A stretch of DNA of 7,699 bases, from positions 1 to 7,699 of the forward strand of contig CAIYPH010000284.1 in assembly GCA_903928045.1 (NCBI GenBank), read 5' to 3'. The stretch comes from an uncultured Rhodospirillales bacterium. Lineage in GTDB: Bacteria; Pseudomonadota; Alphaproteobacteria; Acetobacterales; Acetobacteraceae. Below are positions 1 to 5,147 of the stretch, piece by piece (positions within the stretch are counted from its first letter, which is position 1; every line of letters starts with the position of its first letter). The translations under genes were made by a program, and so were the position numbers. Below the pieces are notes generated by a model, which had not been told where the DNA came from, made no database searches, and saw nothing but the letters and a program-made list of their open reading frames with translations.

Positions 1-150
1 CTGACCCATGGCGGCATGGGCTATGCGCGGGAATTCCGAGTGGATCGCCTGTTCCGTGAATCCATGCTGCCGCGCATCGCCCCGGTGACGGAGCAACTCA
101 TCCTCCCCTTCCTCGCGGAGCGCGTTCTCCGGCTGTATGGATCCTGCTGA
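1..150 (+). CDS. Acyl-CoA dehydrogenase, C-terminal fragment
   Basis: Reading from base 1 gives 49 residues and a TGA stop at 148-150; the gene begins upstream of the window. The visible part contains THGGMGYAREF followed by a basic stretch (RVDRLFRE) and then RIAPVTEQLIL. This is the hallmark end of the C-terminal helical domain of flavin-dependent acyl-CoA dehydrogenases, where the GGxGY segment and the following Arg contribute to FAD binding. The family oxidises acyl-CoA to 2-enoyl-CoA and passes electrons to electron-transfer flavoprotein. The chain-length or branched-chain specificity cannot be read from this tail. The reading frame is intact up to the stop. Family assignment is confident; the symbol and substrate are left open. 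Confidence 0.85.
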   Translation: MTHGGMGYAREFRVDRLFRESMLPRIAPVTEQLILPFLAERVLRLYGSC

Positions 151-190
151 CAGGGCTAAAGGCGTCAATCGGCTCGGAATTTTGGCCCTG
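151..190 (+). terminator. Imperfect inverted repeat after the acyl-CoA dehydrogenase stop
   Basis: CAGGGCTAA at 151-159 can pair with TTGGCCCTG at 182-190, nine pairs with one G-U wobble and a loop of about 22 bases. It starts directly after the stop codon, so it could be a transcription terminator for the dehydrogenase. No T-tract follows and the loop is long, so a factor-independent terminator is doubtful. Its right arm ends where the transposon remnant appears to begin. Confidence 0.25.
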
Positions 191-318
191 AATTGGAGTG
201 CGCCCCTTGGGGTGGACAGCTTGAGCGACAGGATTTGACCACCCTGCTGGGCTTCCGGAGGATGGAAGCCATGACGAAGCATCGATCGCACAGCGCCGCG
301 TTCAAGCGACCGGTCGCG
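190..318 (+). pseudogene. 5' stub of an IS3-family transposase orfA with its leader
   Basis: An ATG at 271, preceded by GGAGG at 257-261 (nine-base spacer), opens with MTKHRSHSAAFKR. This matches the start I recognise for OrfA-type helix-turn-helix proteins of IS3-family insertion sequences, which usually continue with a Gln-Val-Ala-Gln-Glu-like stretch. Here similarity ends after about 15 residues (Val-Ala near 310-315), and the sequence changes abruptly to repeat-protein sequence. The 190-270 stretch has the look of an IS leader and left end, but no terminal inverted repeat can be proved because the other end is absent. No orfB or DDE domain exists in the window. This is therefore a dead IS end, and the deletion or recombination breakpoint lies near 313-322. 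Confidence 0.6.
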
Positions 319-860
319 CTCGCCGGCTCAGGCGGGCTCGCCTACAACGCCGGGGCGGGCGCCGGCAGCATTTTCGCCGCCCCGGCAACAACCTCATCAG
401 CGTCTACCCCGGGGCCGGTCCGCAATACATCCAGTCCGGCGCCGGCAACGACACCGTGGTGGTGCTCGGCGCCGATGACACGGTGAATGCCGGCGCCGGG
501 ACCAATCTCATCCTCACCGGCGCCGGGCATGACGTGATCAACTCGACGGGCAGTGACCTCATCGCCGCCGGCGACTTCGGGGCTGCCACGATCAACGCCG
601 GCGCCAACAGCCCGGTCGCCTATTTCGGCCCCGGCACCACCGTCTTCAACGCCGGCAGCGGCAACGCCACCGTGGTGAGCACCGTCGGCCACGATACCAT
701 CAATGCCAATGGCGGCACCCAGATTTGGCTCGGCGCCGGACAGGGCGTGGTCAATACCACTGGCGCCGATAGCATCAACGCCACCTCCGGCAACGCCTTC
801 CTCTTCGCCGGCGCGGGCCCCTATCGGGCGCCCTGCTGCCTACTTGCGTTCGATACGTGA
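319..860 (+). pseudogene. Frameshifted internal fragment of a beta-roll (RTX-like) repeat protein
   Basis: From about 319 the + strand encodes degenerate Gly/Ala/Asn-rich units such as SGAGNDTVVVLGADDTVNAGAG-type repeats: NAGAG, GAGHDVIN, GHDTINANGG, GADSINATSG. They recur at roughly 15-25 residue spacing. This resembles RTX/haemolysin-type calcium-binding or adhesin beta-roll proteins, which are normally large and secreted. The first stretch (GGLAYNAGAGAGSIFA) is in frame 1 and everything from NNLISVYPG (about 381) is in frame 3. Restoring a single G near 376-380 joins them as FAGPGNN. There is no signal peptide, start codon or secretion-signal C-terminus. Recognisable repeats stop near 822, and the last residues before the TGA at 858-860 are unrelated. 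I read this as a broken internal piece of a larger gene. The parent protein's function is unknown. Confidence 0.65.
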
Positions 861-1158
861 CATCAGACCTTGCCGACCGTTGTGCCAGCGTCAGCCTGTT
901 GCAATACGAGGGAAATCGGGCGCCTCAGCGACCAAAAACGCCTTCATGGAATTTCCCTCCTCCTAACCCCGGGGCGATAAGTGGAAAATTCCAGCGCAGA
1001 ACGGCCTGAAAATGTAGCCGCACCTCCGCTAATCGTGGATCGGGACCGTCTGGCGTGGCGCATATTTACGACCATTGCCGCAATGACCGCGTCGGTTCCG
1101 AGACTGGTGGGACGGTTTTTAAGGTCGAAATATCGAGCTAAGTCAATCGATTAACCCT
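861..1158. other. Gene-free stretch beside the tRNA, possible further mobile-element debris
   Basis: No reading frame here has convincing coding character and no RNA gene is apparent. Two related symmetric words occur: GGAATTTCC at 949-957 and TGGAAAATTCCA at 981-992. They lie in a segment (about 940-1040) that reminds me of the non-coding ends of insertion sequences, but I cannot name an element. No clear factor-independent terminator for the tRNA is visible between 1100 and 1158. Confidence 0.3.
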
Positions 1159-1248
1159 TGGCGGATGGGGTGGGATTCGAACCCACGGTACGCTTCCGCG
1201 CACGGCGGTTTTCAAGACCGCTACCTTAAACCGCTCGGTCACCCATCC
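1159..1248 (-). tRNA. tRNA-Ser (anticodon UGA)
   Basis: On the - strand the 90-base sequence folds as a class II tRNA. The acceptor GGATGGG (1248-1242) pairs with CCCATCC (1169-1163), followed by discriminator G and an encoded CCA (1161-1159). The anticodon arm is GCGGT-CTTGAAA-ACCGC with anticodon TGA at 1214-1212, which reads UCA and related UCN serine codons. A long variable arm (about GTGCGC-GGAA-GCGTAC) and a perfect T arm (GTGGG-TTCGAAT-CCCAC) complete it. The long variable arm is the serine/leucine/tyrosine signature and the anticodon fixes serine. Its 3' end points toward the transposon and repeat-protein debris, the usual side for integration events at tRNA genes. Confidence 0.97.
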
Positions 1249-1258
1249 TGCGTAGAAG

Positions 1259-1287
1259 TCGATATTCGAACTGGACGAGATGGGCAA
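1259..1287 (-). promoter_or_regulatory. Candidate sigma-70-type promoter for tRNA-Ser
   Basis: On the - strand TTGCCC (1287-1282) is followed after exactly 17 bases by TATCGA (1264-1259), and the tRNA 5' end lies ten bases further on at 1248. The hexamers match the TTGACA/TATAAT consensus only partly (4/6 and 3/6). Spacing and position are right for a short-leader tRNA transcript. It sits in the 47-base gap between the tRNA and the end of the deacetylase-like gene. Read-through from that gene is also possible. Confidence 0.4.
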
Positions 1288-1295
1288 GCCAGCCA

Positions 1296-2174
1296 TCACG
1301 CGAATTGCACACGCTGAATCTCGCGCATGCCAATCGCCACAATACCCGACTGCTTCAACCATGCGGCAGCGGTCGGCGAGCGGAACAGCTTGTGCTCATC
1401 GATCCGCGCCGCGGCGGCGGCCGGAGCAATCGTCTCGATATCGCCCGCGGTCGAACACCGCAGCGCCACGAAGCCAACGCCTGGCTTCGCACTGCCGAGC
1501 AGGCCGCGATATGCCGGCATAACGTCTGTCCCGCCCCGCCCAGCCAGGAAACGCACCGTGTCGAACGGGGGTTGAGCCGCCGCGGACAAAAGCGCGGAAT
1601 ACTGCGCACTGTCATCGCGCGAGAGCGCCCCGAAATCGAGTTGGCTGGAATACGCTTCAAAATCGCGCGGCAGCACCACGGGGAGCCGATAGTCGCGTCC
1701 GAGACGAACATAGAGCGAGCGCAGCTCGGGGGCGAGGCCTACGCCCATATGCGAATCGAGGTGGGTCGGGCGCATTCCCATGGCGATCGCGCGATCGATC
1801 TGCGCCCGCAGTTCAGCCTCGGCGGCATCGAGATCGAGGCGGCGACGCAGTTCGGCGACACCGCGCGGAAAATAGCCATGCTCATCGCACAGGCGGTGGC
1901 CGGCTGCCGAAACCGGCCCCCAGCGATAATGCTGCCACTCCGAGGTCAGGGTCAGCTGGATACCAAGGTCGAGGTCCCTGTCAGCAGCCGCGATTGCGGC
2001 GATCTCGGGGAACCATGGGCTGGGCACGATTGCCGATCCGCAGGTGATCCCGCCACGGCGGAACAACTCGACAAATGCCGCGTTGGCCGAATGGCACAGC
2101 CCGACATCGCCTTGATGCAGGACGATCAGGCGCTCGCCCGGAGTGCGGCCAAGCGCCTCGACAAGGCTGCTCAC
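1296..2174 (-). CDS. ChbG/YdjC-family carbohydrate deacetylase homologue with altered active-site residues
   Basis: The 292-residue protein has the family's order of motifs: VLHQGDVGLCHSAN at 18-31, GSAIVPSPWFPE at 46-57, DLGIQLTLTSEW at 69-80, and THLDSHMG at 137-144. ChbG/YdjC proteins are metal-dependent hydrolases that remove acetyl groups from sugars such as diacetylchitobiose. The length is normal for the family. Two expected residues differ. The usual Asp-Asp before Val/Phe-Gly is Gly22-Asp23, and the usual His in G-(V/I)-H-L-(T/N)-L is Gln73; His138 and His142 remain. Each change needs only one base. The protein may therefore be inactive, altered or a non-enzymatic relative (inference). 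The start is GTG at 2174, supported by GGGAGGG at 2186-2180 with a five-base spacer. It is transcribed toward the tRNA and has no partner gene. Confidence 0.8.
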   Translation of the reverse strand: MSSLVEALGRTPGERLIVLHQGDVGLCHSANAAFVELFRRGGITCGSAIVPSPWFPEIAAIAAADRDLDLGIQLTLTSEWQHYRWGPVSAAGHRLCDEHGYFPRGVAELRRRLDLDAAEAELRAQIDRAIAMGMRPTHLDSHMGVGLAPELRSLYVRLGRDYRLPVVLPRDFEAYSSQLDFGALSRDDSAQYSALLSAAAQPPFDTVRFLAGRGGTDVMPAYRGLLGSAKPGVGFVALRCSTAGDIETIAPAAAAARIDEHKLFRSPTAAAWLKQSGIVAIGMREIQRVQFA

Positions 2175-2471
2175 GATCGCCCTCCCCCCTGCGCAGACCG
2201 CCCCGCTGAGTCGCCGCAGAGACCGTCATGCGTCTGGCGCGCGGATTGACAACGAAGGGTGACATCAATGCGCAAACGTGGCCCCTCGCAGTCAAAGCAC
2301 ACACATCACGCTTTGCGGCTGCGCCCGCGCCGGGAGCGGACCGGAGTACACCCGCAGCGCTCCTCACGCTGATACGCATGAATTACCAACAATGTGTGAA
2401 TCGCCGTCCGGCTGCGCCCTCCTCCGGGAAAGGCACGCAGCCAAACGGATGGGGCATCTGCGCTCCCTGTT
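2175..2471. other. Intergenic region upstream of the deacetylase homologue
   Basis: This stretch of about 300 bases lies between the terminator of the SDR gene and the GTG start of the deacetylase homologue. Apart from the Shine-Dalgarno at 2180-2186 I see no gene, RNA or strong promoter. A locally A/T-richer patch at about 2375-2400 is the likeliest place for a - strand promoter, but no hexamer pair stands out. A TTGACA word at 2246-2251 faces away from any gene and has no good -10 partner. Confidence 0.4.
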
Positions 2472-2495
2472 AAAAAGAGGCGCCCGCGTCCCTCA
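2472..2495 (-). terminator. Probable Rho-independent terminator of the SDR gene
   Basis: On the - strand, beginning within the SDR stop codon, GAGG (2494-2491) can pair with CCTC (2480-2477). An inner CGC/GCG can add further pairs around a small bulge. The stem is followed immediately by TTTTT (2476-2472). The position right at the gene end and the T-run support termination. The stem is short and bulged, so its strength is uncertain. Confidence 0.4.
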
Positions 2496-3281
2496 ATCCT
2501 CCTCGACCGGCACGACGCTGCCGGCCGTCACGCCACCATCGATCACAAACGTCTGCCCCGTGGTGAAGCTGCCCGAGGGGCCCGCCAGGAAAATCGCGGC
2601 GCCGGCGATTTCATCGGGCACGCCGATGCGCTGCAGCGGGCTTTCGCGGTTGCGCTTCTTCAGCACCTCCGGGTTCTCCCACAGCGCGCGGGCGAAATCG
2701 GTCTTGATCAGGCCTGGCGCGATGCAGTTGGTGCGGATGTTCTTCGGGCCCCACTCAACCGCCATGTTGCGGGCGAGCTGCATATCAGCGGCCTTGGACA
2801 GCGCGTAGATGCCGAGATTTACCGACCCTCGCAGGCCGCCGATCGAGGAGACGATGATGCAGCTGCCGCCTCCGCGCGCGGCCATCCCGGGGAAAGCCAT
2901 GTTGCACAGCCAGAAATTGCTGCGCACGTTGTAGTTCATCACCCGATCATACGCCTCGTCCGGCACGGAGCTGCCCGGCCCGTAATGCGGGTTCACCGCG
3001 GCGTTACATACGAGGATGTCGATGCCGCCATAGGTGGCCACGGCGAAATCAACGAGGGCCTGCAGCTCCTCCTTGCGGCCGATGTTGCAGGTCTTGGTCG
3101 CCGCGATACCGCCATTGGCGATGATCCCGTTGGTCACCACATCGCAGGCGTCCTGCTTGCGGCTGGAGACGACGACCTTCGCGCCGTGCTCGGCCATGCG
3201 CTCGGCGATGGCGCGGCCGATGCCCTTGGAGGCGCCGGTGATGACGGCCACCTTGCCGGTGAGATCGAAAAGCGATGACAT
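2493..3281 (-). CDS. SDR-family NAD(P)-dependent oxidoreductase (DHRS4-like)
   Basis: A classical short-chain dehydrogenase/reductase of 262 residues, the usual single-domain length. The Rossmann motif TGASKGIG lies at 15-22, CNAAV at 92-96, and the catalytic tetrad at Asn118, Ser146, Tyr159 and Lys163 (YALSK). APGLIKTDF follows, and the C-terminal VIDGG strand is present. Arg41 and Lys42 just after the second strand (VVVSSRK) favour NADP(H) over NAD(H). Overall the sequence resembles DHRS4-type carbonyl reductases, but the substrate cannot be deduced. The ATG at 3281 is chosen because AGGAG (3293-3289) lies seven bases upstream and the fold begins normally at residue 6; the same frame stays open far beyond it, antisense to uppP. 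The gene is divergent from uppP across about 150 bases. Confidence 0.9.
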   Translation of the reverse strand: MSSLFDLTGKVAVITGASKGIGRAIAERMAEHGAKVVVSSRKQDACDVVTNGIIANGGIAATKTCNIGRKEELQALVDFAVATYGGIDILVCNAAVNPHYGPGSSVPDEAYDRVMNYNVRSNFWLCNMAFPGMAARGGGSCIIVSSIGGLRGSVNLGIYALSKAADMQLARNMAVEWGPKNIRTNCIAPGLIKTDFARALWENPEVLKKRNRESPLQRIGVPDEIAGAAIFLAGPSGSFTTGQTFVIDGGVTAGSVVPVEED

Positions 3282-3432
3282 GTCGTGTCTCCTGGACGTT
3301 ATTCCCGGCGCAAGCGTCTCACATGCCCCGGCGGGCGACAACCACGGCGGCTCCCACCGGGCGCGCGGCACCATTGCCAAATCGCCGCCGTTCCGCCACC
3401 ACAGCACCATCGATGCAAGGAGGGCCCCGGCG
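3282..3432. promoter_or_regulatory. Divergent intergenic region of the SDR gene and uppP
   Basis: This 151-base gap must hold the start signals of both divergent genes. The two Shine-Dalgarno sequences are clear: AGGAG on the - strand at 3293-3289 and AAGGAGG on the + strand at 3417-3423. A TTGCCA at 3374-3379 could be a -35 for uppP, but no convincing -10 follows at the right distance. No operator-like symmetry stands out. Confidence 0.4.
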
Positions 3433-4266
3433 ATGAACATGATCCAGGCACTGGCGATCGCCGTGCTCCAGGGGGCGACCGAGTTGTTCCCGGTCAGCAG
3501 CCTCGGCCACGCCGTCATCATCCCATCCCTGTTCAAGTCGAGCATCGACCAGGCATCGGCGGAATTCCTGCCATTCGTGGTGATGCTGCACCTCGGCACC
3601 GCGGTGGCGCTGCTGCAATTCTTCTGGAAGGACTGGTGGCTGATCGGCACCGGCGTGCTCGGCCTGGCCGACCCGCACCAGGTGAAGGAGAGTCGCCGGG
3701 TGTTCCTGCTGATCGTCATCGCGACCATTCCCGCGGTGGTGGTGGGTTTCCTGCTCGAGAAGCTGATCCGCGGGCTGTTCGCCGCCCCGCTGATCGCCGC
3801 CGGCTTCCTGGTGCTGAACGGCCTGCTGCTGCTATTCGGCGAGCGCGTGCGCGGCCGCGGCGAGCGCCCGCTCGGCGACATCAAGCCGATGGACGCGTTC
3901 CTCATCGGTTGCGCCCAGTGCCTCGCGCTGATCCCCGGCATTTCCCGCTCCGGCACCACCATCGTCGCCGGCATCATGCGCGGCATCAACCATGCCGGCT
4001 CCGCGCATTTCTCCTTCCTGATCGCCACCCCCATCATCTTCGGCGCCACCGTGCACCAGTTGCCGCGCATGCTGCATGCCGGCGTCGCGCCCGGCGTGTT
4101 CACCACCGCCAGCATCGCCGCCGTGGTCGCCGGCATCACCGCCTGGCTCTCCACGTGGTTCTTGATGCGATACTTCAAGAGTCACGATAACTGGGCGCTC
4201 AACCCCTTCGGCTACTACTGCATCGCCCTCGGCGCCGTGTCGCTGGTGTGGCTCCGCTTCTTCTGA
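3433..4266 (+). CDS. uppP: Undecaprenyl-diphosphate phosphatase (UppP/BacA family)
   Basis: A 277-residue polytopic inner-membrane protein. UppP dephosphorylates undecaprenyl diphosphate to the monophosphate, recycling the lipid carrier for peptidoglycan and other envelope polymers; extra dosage gives bacitracin tolerance in model bacteria. Family signatures are present: LQGATELFPVSSLGH, with the (E/Q)xxxE motif as Gln13/Glu17 and His26, and PGISRSGTT at 168-176 with the key Arg172. Several hydrophobic helices follow, and the length is as expected. The ATG at 3433 is supported by a near-perfect AAGGAGG at 3417-3423 with a nine-base spacer; the longer upstream extension of the frame has no such support. 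The stop overlaps the next gene's start as TGATG, so the two are very likely co-transcribed and translationally coupled. Confidence 0.93.
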   Translation: MNMIQALAIAVLQGATELFPVSSLGHAVIIPSLFKSSIDQASAEFLPFVVMLHLGTAVALLQFFWKDWWLIGTGVLGLADPHQVKESRRVFLLIVIATIPAVVVGFLLEKLIRGLFAAPLIAAGFLVLNGLLLLFGERVRGRGERPLGDIKPMDAFLIGCAQCLALIPGISRSGTTIVAGIMRGINHAGSAHFSFLIATPIIFGATVHQLPRMLHAGVAPGVFTTASIAAVVAGITAWLSTWFLMRYFKSHDNWALNPFGYYCIALGAVSLVWLRFF

Positions 4267-5012
4267 TGCCGCTCGCCCGCCGCGCCGTCCTCGCCGCGCC
4301 ATTCCTGCTGGCCGCCGGCCGCAAGCCGCTGGCGGCCACGCCGATCGCCCGGCTCGACACCGCCTGGTGGCGCGAGCGGCACCAACGCAAATTGGCGGAC
4401 ATCCGCGCCCGCAAGATCGACCTCGTTTTCCTCGGCGACAGCATCACGCAGAACTGGGAGAAATCCGGCCCTGCGGCCTGGCAGGATTTCCAGCCCGCCT
4501 GGCGGCGCCTCTACGGCGCGCGCAACGCTCTCAATCTCGGCTTCTCCGGCGATGCCACCTCGCATCTGCTGTGGCGGCTGATGAACGGCGAGGTCGCCGG
4601 AATCGCGCCAAAAGCCGCCGTCATCCTGATCGGCGCCAACAACCTCGGCCGCCTACATTGGCCGCCAGGCGACACCATCGAGGGCGTCGCCGCCGTGGTC
4701 GACGAAACCCGCCGCCGCCTGCCCGGCACGCGCATCCTGCTGCTCGGCGTGCTGCCGAGCATCCGAAGCCCCTGGGCGAGCGAGGCGACGGCCACCATCA
4801 ACGCCGGCCTCGCCAAAGCCTATGCCGCCATGCCGATGATCACCTACCGCGACGTCGGCCACGTCTTCATGCGGGGCACGGCCGTCGACCCAACCCAGTT
4901 CTACGACCCCCTCCTCACCCCGCCCGAACCGCCGCTCCACCCGACGGCCCCGGCGCAGGAGCGGATGGCCGTGGCGATCGAGCCGGTGCTCGCCGGATTG
5001 ATGGCGGGGTAA
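4266..5012 (+). CDS. Exported SGNH/GDSL hydrolase, PAF-acetylhydrolase-like
   Basis: A 248-residue protein beginning with a probable signal peptide: an Arg-Arg pair at 5-6, a hydrophobic core at 7-17, and possible cleavage after about residue 24. The Arg pair hints at Tat export, but Sec is equally possible. SGNH blocks follow: GDSIT with nucleophile Ser59, GFSGD with Gly95, and IGANN with Asn125. These and NGEVAGI resemble the platelet-activating-factor acetylhydrolase beta/gamma-like group of esterases. The usual DxxH block V reads PPLHP: His225 is kept but the Asp three residues before it is Pro. Another acid, such as Glu220 or the Asp in FYDP, might substitute, or the triad may work as a dyad. 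The ATG at 4266 overlaps the uppP stop by one base. The true substrate is unknown; periplasmic lipid or glycan deacylation is plausible. Confidence 0.85.
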   Translation: MPLARRAVLAAPFLLAAGRKPLAATPIARLDTAWWRERHQRKLADIRARKIDLVFLGDSITQNWEKSGPAAWQDFQPAWRRLYGARNALNLGFSGDATSHLLWRLMNGEVAGIAPKAAVILIGANNLGRLHWPPGDTIEGVAAVVDETRRRLPGTRILLLGVLPSIRSPWASEATATINAGLAKAYAAMPMITYRDVGHVFMRGTAVDPTQFYDPLLTPPEPPLHPTAPAQERMAVAIEPVLAGLMAG

Positions 5013-5014
5013 AT

Positions 5015-5080
5015 GGAGGCAAGTGCTTCTTTTTGAAAAAAGAAGCAAAAACTTTCTAATCCGTTTGCATCGAAGCCTCC
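5015..5080 (+). repeat. A/T-rich hairpin repeat, copy 1
   Basis: TGCTTCTTTTT (5024-5034) and AAAAAGAAGCA (5037-5047) form an 11-bp perfect stem around a two-base centre, just after the hydrolase stop. It is followed by an A-run, ACTTTC and TCCGTTTG. An outer GGAGGC (5015-5020) and GCCTCC (5075-5080) could close the whole unit. The position suggests transcription termination for the uppP-hydrolase transcript. Copy 2 lies inverted 3' of it. The composition is sharply different from the GC-rich surroundings. Similar elements are, to my recollection, dispersed in Acetobacteraceae genomes. Confidence 0.75.
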
Positions 5081-5084
5081 CCGG

Positions 5085-5145
5085 CAAGCAACAAACCGAA
5101 TGGAAAAAAGTTTTTTCGTTCTTTTTTTCAAAAAAGAACCGCTTC
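5085..5145 (-). repeat. A/T-rich hairpin repeat, copy 2 (inverted)
   Basis: GTTCTTTTTT (5118-5127) and AAAAAAGAAC (5130-5139) form a 10-bp stem. Next to it GAAAAAA-G-TTTTTTC (5103-5117) is a second symmetric block. Read on the - strand, the order is TTCTTTTTTGAAAAAAAGAA, then GAAAAAAC, a T-run and TTCGGTTTG. This parallels copy 1 read on the + strand. The unit sits three bases after the end of the AEC transporter gene and gives a T-run on that strand, so it probably terminates the yicC-gmk-transporter transcript. Confidence 0.72.
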
Positions 5146-5147
5146 CT

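Noticed and set aside
342..692. - strand open frame of Gly/Ala/Val repeats opposite the repeat-protein fragment
   Set aside because: The repeat units make sense as RTX-like GxGxD-type motifs only on the + strand; the - strand version is their antisense.
319..825. Tandem repeat array or CRISPR-like structure
   Set aside because: The periodicity is at the protein level with degenerate units. There are no identical direct repeats with unique spacers and no cas genes.
1305..2249. 314-codon + strand open frame opposite the deacetylase homologue
   Set aside because: Low-complexity Arg/Ala/His composition without motifs. The - strand frame has clear ChbG/YdjC signatures, so this is a GC-driven shadow.
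2246..2269. TTGACA word and nearby TGACA repeat as a promoter or operator
   Set aside because: The + strand orientation leads to no gene, no -10 sequence follows at 16-18 bases, and the repeat is only five bases.
2228..2473. Small + strand open frames in the gap between the deacetylase homologue and the SDR gene
   Set aside because: No Shine-Dalgarno, no recognisable motif and random-looking composition; the gap is better treated as regulatory or empty.
3282..4178. Long open - strand extension upstream of the SDR gene, antisense to uppP
   Set aside because: The SDR fold starts at the ATG at 3281 with a good Shine-Dalgarno. The extension is rich in Arg/Ser/Pro/Met, matches no domain and lies wholly opposite uppP, whose motifs are unmistakable.
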